Source of the DNA: Polytrichum commune
Taxonomy: Eukaryota > Streptophyta > Polytrichopsida > Polytrichales > Polytrichaceae
Assembly: GCA_950295325.1 (NCBI GenBank)
Contig: OX485804.1
Location: 41,912,001 to 41,976,000 of the forward strand
Length of the DNA stretch: 64,000 bases
Direction of reading: 5' to 3'
Of the stretch, positions 1 through 12,365 are shown piece after piece; positions within the stretch are counted from its first letter, which is position 1; every line of letters begins with the position of its first letter. The notes beneath the pieces were generated by a model. It had not been told where the DNA came from. It was given only the letters and a program-made list of their open reading frames with translations, and did no database searches. A program made the position numbers and the translations under genes.

Positions 1-1690
1 TTTGAGTGGGTGAGATCCTAAGCCATATCAAAAATCCCAGCAAAATGTTATACTTTTCTTAAATAAAACCGCTGCAAGCAATAAGACAATAAGAGTTTTG
101 TGACTAAATATATGTTGTCATTGTTGTCACTATAGTGTTGTGCATATGCTCTAATGCAAACCATGAAAGGGATGTAAATCTTGCAGGGGAGAGCGCTATC
201 ATGTGAATAGTGAGTCTTGAGCAATAACCTTTGAGTGGTGACGGAGGGGAATATTTGGGATTACACCCGCTAGTATCCTATACCCATGGTATTTTGACAC
301 TTGTAAAAACAACTCCTGTTATAATATTACGAGTGGAAATGGATTTAAACATTGTTGTTAGATTCAACATTCAATTCTTCCAAAAAATTGCAAGCACAAT
401 CCAAGTGTTGAGCATGGTTTAGATTGTTTTTTAAGAATATACGTAGGTTTAAGAAATGAATCGATGGCGACATTTTGGAAGAAAAGGAATTAAGTTTTGG
501 GGCATAGATGGAAGCCTAAGAGAAATTACTCACATCAATCAATGTCCACTGATTGTGGTAAGTTAAAAGGAAGCCCAAGCTCCACACATTGTTTACACAA
601 TAGTGAACATCGTTTTCACCCTCCTCCTCGGTAAGCATTTTGCAATGTGGCAGCCTTGCAACACAACGTGGGAGTGGTATCTTGAACATGGAATGAAGTA
701 AAAAAACACATAACGGATGAAAATGGTATTGCATAACATTATTAAGGAACTACATGATGGTCTATTTCCAAAGAAAAAGGCCATGATTAGAACACTATGA
801 TAATCTATAGTTTCTTGTCGAAAAGTTCACATGGTACAACCTAAGTGCTCCTCATAAACAGAGAATCCCAAAATTAATGCATAACTATCCTCATGTAATA
901 CCTTGTCCCACAAAACACAACCAAGGAGTTGTGCAATGTTATGAGACGAAGCATGTGAAAGAATATGGTGGATGAAAAAGATTACTTTCCATGACATGCG
1001 CACCTCTCATCACTATGACAATATTGACTTCTTGACTACATGTTGTGATCTTATGGATTTTCTTTGTTGATTGTAGGTATGTTCCATAGATTCCTATAAA
1101 AAGAATCAGTCATTTTCATGAAGTCTTGAACTTCAACTAGTTATTTCTCAAACTCAAGCGGTTCATATGTAACTAAGTTGATCATCACAATTAGTGTGTG
1201 TTACTATTTGGAACTATGCATTACAATAACGTCTTCTCGAAGAGTTCAAATTTTACTAACAAAAGTTCAACATGTTGTTTGGTCATTATACACTCTAACC
1301 TCCTTAATATCACACATGTGGCAACTAAAGTACACATGATACTAAGGAGGTATTGTAGCGTAGTGTGTGGCATTATGGAATAACACAAAGTCAACATTGC
1401 AATACTGTCAAATAATGATTACGATGACAACTTTATGCGTGCGAGTGCATGGTTTGAATTCTTTGGTGGATTATTTTAATGCCAAAACTTGTGATATATG
1501 GGAGGAAAATGTGACAAAAAGGAGGGGAATTTAAATTGAGCACTTTCGTTTCCTAGGGTCTCATGATATAAGAGAGGGAGTGACATTACGGAGGTTGAGG
1601 TGTAGAACATAAATGACTTTGCTTGGCAAAATATTACACTCTCATGAATTAGTTATAGCATTGCGTAGCTCTGAATAGTAACGCACACTA
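1..1690. other. AT-rich intergenic DNA, no gene seen
   Basis: No open frame here resembles a protein family, and the short open frames lack splice-bounded continuity. The block at about 341-512 is repeated in inverted orientation near 50 kb (separate entry). At about 1075-1180 there is a diverged piece of the hairpin family whose full palindrome lies at 17.7-18.2 kb. Confidence 0.6.
341..512 (+). repeat. dispersed repeat, inverted partner at 49.9-50.1 kb
   Basis: The stretch with GATTCAACATTCAAT, then AGGTTTAAGAAATGAAT, then GGCATAGATGGA reappears in the same order on the minus strand at about 50090-49916. Similarity is clear but diverged, with small indels. Weaker similarity may extend towards 640. 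The minus-strand copy is open for 96 codons while this copy has stops, so a decayed coding segment of an unidentified mobile element is possible. No protein family was recognised. Confidence 0.55.
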
Positions 1691-1691
1691 A

Positions 1692-2190
1692 GGGCCACTT
1701 CACACACAAGACTGAGAGCCCATGACCATTACACTTCAAGCACTCTCATTGGTGGAAAAGGCGGAGCCAATCCAAGTTCGCTTCACACTAACATCGAGGG
1801 ACCAACAGAGTATGTGAATGCAAGATGGGTGTAAAGTCTACATGGATTCCTACATGGCTTCGAATGGATCAGGTTTCACGGTCACTTGGACTATTTTCAA
1901 CAACCACCTCTTGGAGATAGGTGTAACACAAAACCGGGAGACCATGGCACTCCGAACGCTCAGAACCGTTGGTTTATTCTATTTTATCATGTTTGAGGAC
2001 CCGCGTGAATAGAAATTCATTGAAATAACATTTGGTTGAGGGCCCGGTCACACATGGCTTCACACTACACTTGAGGGTCCGTGACCACACTACATGATGT
2101 TGGAGGTGTGTTGGGACGGCCTTTGGACACTTTCTTTTGGGCTCTCACAATTTCATGGTCACGGCTCTTGGCTTATGTGTGAAGTAGCCC
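1692..2190. mobile_element. PIF/Harbinger-like MITE, family A, copy 1
   Basis: A 499-bp element with inverted ends GGGCCACTTCACAC (left) and GTGTGAAGTAGCCC (right). It is flanked by TAA at 1689-1691 and 2191-2193, a 3-bp TWA target-site duplication typical of PIF/Harbinger and Tourist elements. The ends also share inner inverted motifs (gagagccc...tgaccat against atggtcacggctctt). The interior has no coding capacity. Related copies are at 2606-3672, 31527-32664 and, decayed, about 39575-40034. Confidence 0.8.
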
Positions 2191-2605
2191 TAATTTGGAT
2201 AATCAAGTAGCGGTCGGTTCTCCCCGTTCATTGACTGACTTTAAAGTATTCAATAATAATAGAGGTCGTTGCAGAAAGGGCCACTTTCCATGTGGAAAAG
2301 GTGGTTGGCACAATTCACGCCAGTGTGTCCCCCTTTTCCGTGGCTACACGGGTATAGGGTGTCTGGGAAATTCAAACCAGAGCGGGTACCCGGCCCCACC
2401 CTGTCCTTTGTAGGCCGAGCATTCACGGGGGCCCGCTCCGCGGGAACCGGTGGACGACAGGAACTGGAACGGAAGGGGCGGGGCGGTCAAGGACCGGAAA
2501 TGTTGGGAGGGGTAGGGCGGCCAGGAAACGGAAGGGGTTAGCTAACTGCCACTAGCGTATGAGTAGACGGAGAAAGGGGAAGTTACCTTATTAGTACTCT
2601 ACCCA
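2191..2605. other. GC-rich spacer between two MITEs
   Basis: Bases 2200-2250 carry a fragment of the hairpin family (GCGGTCGGTTCTCCCCG, compare 17930-17950). Bases 2380-2540 are unusually GC-rich, with repeated GGAAGGGG and GGGCGG motifs. The open frames here are low-complexity and were not accepted as genes. Confidence 0.45.
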
Positions 2606-3672
2606 GGGCCACTTCACACGTGAGCCGAGAGCCATGACCGTGAAATTGTGAGAGCCCAAAAGAAGTGTCCCAAGGCCGCCCCAAGACACTGTCGAAATCA
2701 TGCAGTGTGGTCACGGGCCCTCAAGTGTTAGTGTGAAGTAATATGTGACTAGGCCCTTAACAATGAGTTTCTATTCATGCGGGGTTTGCACACGTGATGA
2801 AATATAATAAATTAGCACTTGTGAAATTTGGGAGTGTCATCGTGGTCTCCCAATTTTGTGTTTGAACTATCTCCAAGAGGTGGTTTTTCAATATAATTCA
2901 AGTGATCATGAAACATGATTCAATTGATGCCATGTAGGAATCCATGTAGATTTCTAGGGGTTGTTTACATCATGGATCATGAAGTTGTCCCAAGGCCTTG
3001 TAATATATGTGATTGGTTATTGAACTCATCTTGGGACCACTTTAATTTACACCAAGGAAAAAAATTGTTAGAGTGACCATTTAGTTTGAGGTCCCCAAAA
3101 GACATATTTTAAGGCCTACATTATCCACTGACATGGTCCAACATGTTTTTGCGGTGGGAGAGGCAAAAGAGGCGCTCTAATAGAAAAGGCAAGGGCCCAT
3201 GACATAGAAATGTTGTTATAATGAAATAATAATAATAATAATTTAAGGAAAGAGACGATGAAGGAAAAAGAAGACAAGAGAATAGTTTTTTTAAAGTATT
3301 TGAAGTATTTTTAGTTTTTTCTTTTCCCCCCCTTCCAAAACTGCCTTTTTTGGGGGACATATAGCAAAAACGAATCAACACACTCACTGATTGCATGGTC
3401 ATTCCTCTTGGTCCACATTTGATTTACAAAGAAGTCCAAAATCTTTGTAAATTAAAATTTTAAGATATCGGACCATGGAAAAGGCCATCTTCCATGGTCC
3501 GACTTCATGGTCCATGGTGTAAACCGGCCCTTATATCCATCTTGCATGCACTTACTCCGTTGGTCCCTCAAGCGGAGTGTGAAGCGAACTCGGACCGGCG
3601 CGCGCGTTTTCCACCAATGAGAGTGCTTGAAGTGCAATGGTCACGGGCCGTCAGGCTCGTGTGTGAAGTGGC
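2606..3672. mobile_element. family A MITE, copy 2, split by a nested element
   Basis: The sequence starts GGGCCACTTCACACGTGAG and ends CGTGTGTGAAGTGGCC. It is opposite in orientation to the copy at 1692-2190 and shares internal landmarks (ccatgtaggaatccatgtag; ccaccaatgagagtgcttgaa). Removing the insert at 2957-3530 plus one 3-bp duplication leaves about 490 bp, matching the 499-501 bp of other copies. The outer target-site duplication is not recognisable, so the edges have probably decayed. Confidence 0.75.
2957..3530. mobile_element. TIR element nested in a family A MITE
   Basis: A 574-bp insert interrupts the family A element. The left end GGGGTTGTTTACATCATGGA is the imperfect inverted match of the right end, which reads GGGCCGGTTTACACCATGGA on the minus strand; the match continues into (g/a)CCATGAAGT. 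The uninterrupted homologues read TTTA at this point; here CTA precedes and TTA follows the insert, consistent with a 3-bp TTA duplication with one change. This suggests another PIF/Harbinger-type MITE. The interior has an AATAAT run at about 3225-3241 and no gene. Confidence 0.7.
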
Positions 3673-3674
3673 CT

Positions 3675-4018
3675 TTACGCGCGGGGAAGGCCCGAAGGAA
3701 GGAAAGAAGAACCGAGTCTAAATTATAGGCCGGGGGCGGGGCCGGGCGGCAGGTTCCGTGCTGGAACATGTCGCAAAGTTAGACCTAGTCTCTTGACTTC
3801 GGCCCCCCGCCAAGACTGTGTTAAGTTACTGACTCCAAGCGGGGACGGTGGCGTTTCCGGAGCAATGCGAAGCACGGACTAGATCAGCTGCGTAGCCCCG
3901 CCTCAATTTCATGCCATGTTCCCCTCCCTCACTTGCACGGCGAAGGTTAATGGCCAGAGGGGAGGACATCAACCGGTGGTTAAGTTAAGTAAGTAACTTA
4001 ATTGCTTGAAAGTGAAGG
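3675..4018 (+). other. GC-rich region upstream of fimbrin
   Basis: The segment has a clearly higher GC content than the surrounding DNA (GGCCGGGGGCGGGGCCGGGC near 3728) and contains no open frame of interest. Its position directly upstream of the fimbrin leader makes it the likely promoter region. No TATA box or other element could be assigned with confidence. Confidence 0.35.
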
Positions 4019-4330
4019 AAGGTGGATCTTGCTTGTGGTGCAGCATTGGAGACGAGGTGGAGTGGAGATGAGTGACGAGGAGTGAGTTAGGGCGTTGGGA
4101 GTAGTGGAAGAAATTCGTGGAGCCGGTATGAGGTAAACGAGTGGAGGAGGACAGGGATTGAAGGCGGATCTAGCTTGTGTTAGCATTGGAGGCGGAGAGG
4201 AGTAGAGTAGATTGGAGTAGATTGGAGTGGAGTGGAGTGAAGTGGAGTGAGTTAGGGTGTTGGTGAAGGGGAAGGAATTGGTGGAGTGGCAGGTATGAGG
4301 TAGCGAGTGGAGGACAGGGGGATGGAGGGG
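4019..4330 (+). repeat. tandem duplication of the fimbrin leader, 142-bp period
   Basis: Unit 1 starts AAGGTGGATCTTGCTTGTG at 4019 and unit 2 starts AAGGCGGATCTAGCTTGTG at 4161. Both run through gagtgagttaggg(c/t)gttgg, then ggtatgaggta, then cgagtggagga and acaggg. Unit 2 contains an extra run of GGAGT pentamers at about 4198-4250. The fimbrin start codon lies where unit 2 ends: ACAGGGGGATGGAGG there corresponds to ACAGGGATTGAAGG at the end of unit 1. Confidence 0.85.
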
Positions 4331-7300
4331 GTGGGAGTGGGAGAGATGGGAGCGAGCGGTGGTGATGGCGGCGTCCAGGTGCAAGTGCAAGATGCCGCGC
4401 TTAAGAAATCGTATACGCAGGGCGAGTTGCGGTTCTTGAAGTCGCAGGTGAGCTCCTCCGTCGTCTCTGTGTCCCTCTACTACTGTGTGTCTCTAAGAGT
4501 TTCTTTACGGCCGTCAATGGTGAATGGCGAGCGGGGATCCGTTATTAGGAAATGGCGAGGGATCTCCACTTGCTTGGAATTGGTGGAGCCGCAAAACAGC
4601 TCATGGAGCAATTTAAGCTACTCTCTGCCTGCGCATTTGGATCGCTAATTGTCTCCGATCCAAAGCTATTTGAGGAATTCAGCACGTGGAGGGATTCTAC
4701 CAGCAGGTACCAAGGGAGGAGGGGGGAAAGGGGGGGAAGAGACTGTTCTCTTTGCTCACAGGTGTTTAGGGAGAGCGTACAAGCGACGATGGTTGATCTT
4801 CGCTCAGGAGTTTGCGGTGGACTGTTTCCCTGAGATGCATTCATGTCTAAAGGGTTTTTGAAGCGTCAACAGGACATTGAATTATGTGCGTGTAGTCCTG
4901 GAGCATCACTACTGTGATCTAGAAGAGAAATTGTCTTCAGATTTACGCCGCTGAACTGAAATGATTCGGACGCTGCAGACTCAAAAGTGGCGTTGAATTT
5001 ACATATTTAGGGTGAATTGACTGGCGCAGTAGGTCGTTGTCTACCGATTTGTGTGGAGCTTGTGTTATAAGTCTTCTCCAACCAAAATTGGCTCTATGGA
5101 TCGCCCAGTCGTTGAATGATTCAGGACTCAATCCTGTGCAAAAGCTCAAGCTGATGTTTGAACTTTGTCAAGGAATGCCTCTACAGGGCAATGTAGGGAG
5201 GTACATAATGTCCTTTCTTGAACACGTCTTGTCTAAAGGCCATAGTAAGAAACGTTGCGAACATTTTACTCAAGTAGGTAATGGAGCATTACTTGTAGTA
5301 ATTGCAGGTATTATGTTTCAGCTCAAGTGTCCTTACAGGGATGGCCAGAATTTCGTCTATTCTGGCCTTACCTTGTTCACAGTTTCTTAAGGTTCTCATC
5401 CTTCTTTACTGTCACGTAACAACAGGGAGGTAGGAAATATGACATGATGATCTCAGGTGAGACAGGTTTAGAGAAGAATGTTATTGGCATTTCTAATAAG
5501 TTGATCATCAGAGCAGGTATTTACACGTGTTGGGTGTTTTACAGTTTGACCACATCGACATTGGGAAGACAGGTGTCCTTACTGCAGCTGAGTTGCAGAC
5601 AGGAATGAAAGCATTGAAGGCATACCAAACAGCTACGATCGAGGAGATTGAAGCCATCGTCAGTAGACATGACACAAACAAGCGGGGAGGCCTTGATTTC
5701 GAAGATTTCTTAAGAGTAGCTCTTCTTCTCCTCTTCTGTGCTATTTCTTTCAATTAATGCTTGATGCTGATTAGTGTTGAAGTTCCCCTGGATATGCTAG
5801 AATCGGTAGCTCTGATTTTGAGTTCGTTCTGGACATACTTTTCCTCCCTGTCAGACTCATTGTGCTGGCATAACTCTTCATTATTTGATCAACGCAGAAG
5901 AAAGTCAGGGTGTGTATTATGTTACAGTCCTAATCAGTTTTAATGTGTCTTAAACCCAAAGCTCTACCTTTGTCAAGAAGGTTTTTATGGAGTTGATATC
6001 TACGTCTGATGCACTCAAGGCATTTGAACTGGAGGTTTTTTTCGTAACAAGGGCAATTAGAATCGATAAGGTGGATTGTGGCTGCAGTATTGACTGGTGG
6101 TTAGCAACCTAGTCCTCAGTAGCTTTTTTTAGTGCCCGAACTGCTTTGTCTGAACTGAGCCTTGTCTGTGGAAAATTTAGGTTTATCATATTGAATGCGG
6201 AGTTATAAGTGGTGGCTCCTCTATAAGAAGGGATATAGCAGGTTGTTATATAGAGCGTTCAATATAGCTTTATAAGAAGGGATATAGCCAGATTTATAAT
6301 TGTCATGTTCATTTTATCTTTTGCTGCTTACATGCTTCAGCTATGTGGTGTCAAGGATGATATTAAATTTCTATCTAGATTGAGCCACATGTTTTGTTTG
6401 TGCAATATGTATCAAGTCATGTGACACTCCACACAACATCAATCCTTAATAAGTGGCGATGTCATGCACCTCAGATGCAAATGGAGCTGCGAAGTGGAGG
6501 CCGAGGGTTCAAGCAAAGTCCATCAAAAGGGGATTCATCTTTCTTGACGAATTCAGCCACCACATTGGTGCACACTATTAGTGACTCAGAGAAAAAGGCA
6601 TATGTGGATCATATCAATACATACTTAAAAGCTGACTCTGTTCTGCAACGCGTTCTGCCAATTGATGCATCAACTAATCAACTGTTCGACATTGTAAAGG
6701 ATGGAATCCTTTTGTGGTATGACAACTTCTTTTTCAGAATGTTACGAAGTAGTACTTTGAACTTTTTTTGATGTAGAGACTAGCATGCTGTTCTCTAGTA
6801 GTTTCCAATGGTATACTTGAAGTATGAAATTTATGTAGCGCAGGTGTAGGAGAGAAAAAAACACTAGAAAAACCTTATTTCTGGTTAGTTCTATTTGTTT
6901 CAGGGTCATGAATCTCATTGAAGTCTCTTAGAAGCACTTCTTAGAGAAAGGACTAGAATGGAGGTGTAGAATGGAGAATGGACTACAATTTGAGGTGTAC
7001 CTCCATGGATTAGAATGGCCTGCGCACAGGGCAGCCCTGCACCTGTGCACTGTAGGTAGGTAGGATTGTAGATCGGTAGATGGATGGGCTAGTCCATATA
7101 TAGGTTGCCATGTGTTGCTTTCTCAGGCAGGTTCATGGGTGCACGTACAGGAGATTGGTTATTCATGATGCCTTTCTGCAGTGACTTAATGATGATCTTT
7201 GGATGGAATTTGCAGCAAATTGATAAATGTGGCAATTGCGGGTACAATTGATGAGAGGGCACTAAACATGAAAGAGAAGCTGAATCCCTGGGAGCGAACA

Positions 7301-10300
7301 GAGAATCACACATTATGCCTCAATTCTGCAAAGGCCATTGGTTGCTCTGTGGTCAACATTGGATCTCAAGACTTGGCCGATGGGAGGGTACGTGAGATTT
7401 TTCTTATAATAGAACAATCCTAAGCACAAGTGTTGAGCAGGGCAGAACTCATAATCAGCAGGTCATATGTACTGTCAATATCTAATACTGCTGTTTTTCT
7501 AATCTGTGTCGATGAATGTGACGTTAATCAGAATTTCACACAATCGCAGACGCTAATAAGATCCTTAACTATGTCTGTTTCTTGCCTCCTTTTGTGGCTC
7601 TATAATTCTTTAGACATGTATTAGGGTATTCTGCTAGGATTGTATAGGCAGTTGTTGCATCAATACCACTAGTAATCAATTCTGATTCGCAGTATGTATC
7701 TCATCACCATATGACTTTGGTTTGTTTGGTGCAGCCACACTTGGTGCTTGGTCTCATCAGTCAGATAGTGAAGGTAAATATCCACTCTCTATGGTGGTTG
7801 ATCACATTGTACAGTTCAACATTGTATAGAAGGTGGGATTTCCATGTCTTGTAAACATTCCACTGGTACTCATTGGTACTCATTGGTACCCTATGTCCAG
7901 GAAGTCAGGTACTTTCTGTTTCTCTAGGGCAATAAAAATGAAAGGCTTGACTGGTTTGTTCGTGTGTAATCAGATTCAACTCCTGGCAACGGTCAACTTG
8001 AAGCACACTCCAGAACTTGCTGAGTTGCTGGATGAAACTGAGGTGCGTTTTGTTGATTGCTGTTCCACACATTTTATTTAGCTCATGGAACACAAATCGT
8101 TTTTGGTGTGGTGCAGCTTTGAACTAAATGTCCTTCATTACATTCAAATACCTCTGGTGATACCTACTTATAACCATTCGATGATGAAATATAAATCTGG
8201 AAGCAGGAATTCGAGGAACTGTGGAGTTTGTCAGCTGAGAAGGTCTTGCTGCGCTGGATGAACTTCCACCTGAAGAAAGCAGGTCACAAGAAGACTGTCT
8301 CAAATTTTTCCTCTGATGTCAAGGTGATGGTTCTGGACTTTGCTATCTGGGTCTTCGGAACTAGACTGGTCTCCATACTTATTATCTTCAGAAATTCATT
8401 TAATAACCAGCTGTCATTTGTTAGTGAGGATTTTTAGTAGGTTTGAATGTGTTCACCTTATTTTTGCTTCAATTTCAATGCTAAACACTTCCATCTTGTG
8501 TGCAGAAGGGACAAACACCTTTAGCACACATAGTTGCATAGTAGGAGTTTGGTGATGACGATATGAATCATATAAGCTAGAGGATTGATCTTTGCTTATT
8601 TAATGTATCATCAGGGTAATGGATGGTTAGTTCATAAGGGTGAATTGAATCTTATAATGATACTTGGTTGGGAGTTGGAATTTCAGCAGTATACACAATC
8701 TTAAGGTTTTTAATGTGTGTTCAGGATGGTAAAGTGTATGCTCTCCTTTTACATCAACTGGCACCAGAGTCTTGTAATTTAGAAGCATTGGATATTGAAG
8801 ACCCAGTGGAGCGAGCTAAAACAATTCTTGCACAAGCTGAACGGATCAATTGCAAGAAGTACATCAGTGTAAAAGACCTGATTGAAGGCTCACCCAACTT
8901 GAATCTTGCTTTTGTGGCACACCTCTTCCATACAAGGTATGAGTGTTGCATTCATGGTCTTAAATTTTGTTCTGTTGGTTATTTGGTCGCTAGATAAGTC
9001 AAGCACATTGTTTATACTTCATCTCATAACGATCTGCAATGCTGGTAAGCATTGGGCTTCATGAGCATAATCTATATCCTCTGCAACTCAAATGTCTCTA
9101 AACCATGTGTTGGTTAATCTACCTCCAGTGGTCCTTTCCAGCACAATTGTGGCATGTTTAGCTAGGATTTAGTGTAGTATAGGGGTACTGTGACACTCCC
9201 TATACCTAAGTACAATCAAGGAGGGTGGGAGCAGAGTGGTGCCACATTTTGAACCAGTGGATAGGTGGGAAATGAGAACCAGAGTGACTTGCATATTGGT
9301 GTATATATGTATATATGTATAGGATCAGCTAAAGTCTTTTAGCATTTGTGATGGATCTGATTTGATTTGTGTGGTCTTCTGGTTGGCCTCTGCCAGGAAT
9401 GGACTGAAGCAGGATAGTGTTAAGTTTGATTATGCGGAGCTTCTGGAAGATGATGATTATAAAGAAGCATCAAGAGAAGAACGAGTATACCGGACATGGA
9501 TAAACAGCCTTGGAATTGAGACCTTTGTGACATCTTTGTTTGAGGATGTGAGGGATGGGTATGTAGAACTCTCTGACTGTCATGCTTTGAAATGCATGTT
9601 AGGTGTTTATTTAACGATCAGCTTGTTGGAAAATCGTGCAAAGGTTCACAAAGAGAGTTCTGCTTCATCCTGTCTATTGTGCATCCAGAAGGTTTTTCCT
9701 CATATTTTTCGGCTACCTTTATAAGCAGACTTTTCTTACTCTTCATAATGAGAATTTCACAAAGTTAACCACCTTGATTTGGAGAGAAGGGCAGGGTGGC
9801 TTGTATTAAAGCAGCCAGAAGATTTTGTGTTTTTGTAACAGCTAGATATTCCTGGACCTTGTGTAATGGAACATATGTGATATCCAGTTTAGGGCAAGAA
9901 GTAAGCATTGAACCATGCTAGGTTCACTATGTAAGGGAGTAAGTGTTTTCTTTAATACTTTGTGATACATGCTTGATTTAAACTGAAAGTAATTCTGATG
10001 AATTGATAGTTTGAGATACCTTTTCAATATTTTGACAGTCAAGACTCAACACTGTAGTGATTTGTCATCACAGTCTCTTCGCCAATAGTTTTTTGATGTA
10101 GATTATGGCTCTTGGATGTGTAGGTGGTTGCTGTTGGAAGCTTTGGACAAGGTTGCACCGGGATCTGTTTCATGGAAGGCTGCCAGCAGACCACCAATTA
10201 AAATGCCCTTCAAGAGGGTAGAAAATTGCAATCAGGCAGTGGATATTGGCAAACGGTTGAAGCTTTCACTTGTAAATGTTGCAGGAACGGACATTGTGCA

Positions 10301-12365
10301 AGGCAACAAGAAACTTATTCTTGGTATGTGCATTGTGTTATATTGTTTATGTAGATAGTGCAAATAGCCCATCAAAGTTTCTAGGTACTCATAAAGCACC
10401 TCAATGTTGACATATGTCCCTCTCTTTCCCCATAACTCTAGTTTCATTTGATTTAATAGCATTTTATTTCCTCAGGGTATATTCTATGCACACCTTTTGG
10501 TATGTGAATGTATTGTTGAACATTCACTGCTTATTCTATTTTCTCTTGCCAATTCTATTTATGTGTATGCTGAAGCTCTTCAAGTTCCTCAGAGTGTACG
10601 ATATTAGGGTTAAGGATCCCTTTGTTCCAAGTACCATTCCATCCTGTGTATATTTTGGAACAGCTGACGGGGGTCATTTTGATGGTGACCAAACCTTCAC
10701 ATTAATATGTAAAGTTAGCCCTAGGCTCGTAGGCTCGTACTCATCCGTATGTGAACTTTGTGAGTGCTGATGGTTCTGTTGATGGATTTGTTGGTGCAGC
10801 ATATTTATGGCAGTTGATGCGGTACAGCATATTGCAACTGCTGAAGAAATTAAAACTCCATGGTCGAGATGTTTCTGATGCAGACATCCTGCATTGGGCA
10901 AATGTGAAGGTCAAGAATGCTGGCAAATCAACTCGAATGGAGAGTTTTAAGGTACTTATGCTTCTTTTACCTGGTCATTTAAACGTCTACATTGAGTACA
11001 TGTTGGGCTTGTAGCTCCCCAAATTTTCAGATTGTACTATGAACATGGCAGTTCCTGACATTCGTCCATACACTTCACTGTCCAACATGTGATTTGGAGG
11101 AAGAAAGACTATTTTACTCAACAGGCTTCTTCCACACCTTGGTCACACCACAAGAGTTCCTACTACATCTATACAAAGAGGGTGCAGGGATATTCTCAAA
11201 TAGACAGATAACTGGCTGCCTTCTATTTGTGCGCAGTTTAAACTTCAGAATAAGCGTCACCTGGTATATAAACAGAAAAGGATCTCACATCTGCTTCCAC
11301 ATCATCAGCATGTGTATTATATTAGTCTTGGGAGCCATTCCGCTATTGGTCTTGAGTGAATGTGATGTTAGTCAAACTTCCACCTCCTAACAACTCTCCA
11401 TGGGTCATCCAGATATATATATTTCATGGAGTCAGATCTTCAGTTGTTCCAGATTGAAGTGCTACTAACAAGGTGCTGGGGTGACGTGCGAATGTGCAGG
11501 ATAAAAGCTTGGCCTCAGGTTTATTCTTTTTGGATCTCCTAGGTGCAGTGGAACCCCGGGTAGTTAATTGGACTCTTGTGACCAAAGGGAAGACAAGTGA
11601 GTTTCTTTTACATTCTGCTTGTGCACTTGTACTTCACCACTAAAGTGTCTACGTGAATTCCATTCTTAAAGACAGAATAGAAACTCGAATTGGGACAGGC
11701 TTCACACCCAGGTCCAGGTCTAGTTCATGACCATCCTAGAGATTGGGGCTTGCTCATGAATTGTTGCTGTGTGCTTGGCTGTTTTTGGACTTTGTGCTGG
11801 ATTTTAATTCTCACTGTTCTCCTTAATCACAGAGGAAGATCAGCGGACTAATGCTACCTACATCATCAGTGTTGCACGGAAGCTGGGATGCTCAGTCTTT
11901 CTTTTGTGGGACGATATTGTTGAGGTTGGTGCAATTTACTTCTCATGTCTTATGCATGCTGTCATTAAAGGGATCTGATTCTTAAGAACCTGCATTCAGA
12001 TGTGATTTGTTCCTATCAAATTGGAGCACCTGTATGGGATCTTATTGTCAAGAGTTCTGAATGGAGATAAAGTAGTGCATGATCCGAAGTGCAATATAGA
12101 AATTTCAATTGGTCCTATAATGCCACAACCGGATTGGTATGACTCTCGAGTACCTGCCACACAGGATTGCTGTTAATATTCTGCTGCAAAATGTTTCTGT
12201 TCTCAGGTTCGACCAAAGATGATACTGACATTGACTGCGAGCATCATGCTTTGGAGTTTGGCAAACAAGGATGACAAAAAGGAGGCAAGTGCCGCCATGG
12301 GAAAATGGAATGATGCAGTGAAGAAAATTGAGGTTATTAACAAATTTGTAACAAGTTCAACCTAG
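4322..12365 (+). CDS. FIM: fimbrin (plastin), actin-bundling protein with four CH domains
   Basis: Fimbrin cross-links actin filaments into tight bundles in the cytoplasm. The model joins 4322-4447, 5545-5715, 6475-6716, 7216-7387, 7735-7773, 7974-8042, 8207-8323, 8725-8936, 9397-9558, 10124-10323, 10800-10951, 11500-11596, 11833-11924 and 12207-12365. Every junction is GT-AG with matching phase, giving 669 codons without a stop, usual for plant fimbrins. The N-terminus ([11 protein letters not shown]) and an EF-hand-like segment (aa 43-99) precede CH1 (about 137-255, with [15 protein letters not shown]-type core), CH2 (about 280-385, [16 protein letters not shown]), CH3 (about 405-510, [20 protein letters not shown]) and CH4 (about 525-628, [28 protein letters not shown]). 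ATG 4322 is the first in frame after the leader repeat. The C-terminal tail after CH4 is short and basic, not the long acidic tail of many angiosperm paralogues; a further 3' exon after GAG 12333 cannot be excluded. Confidence 0.95.

Noticed and set aside
3998-4390. 130-codon minus-strand open frame rich in Ser, Thr, His and Pro.
   Set aside because: It is the antisense of the purine-rich tandem repeat in the fimbrin leader and of fimbrin exon 1.
5037-5390. 117-codon frame in fimbrin intron 1.
   Set aside because: No family resemblance, and it falls between exons 1 and 2, which join in phase and align without a gap to plant fimbrins.
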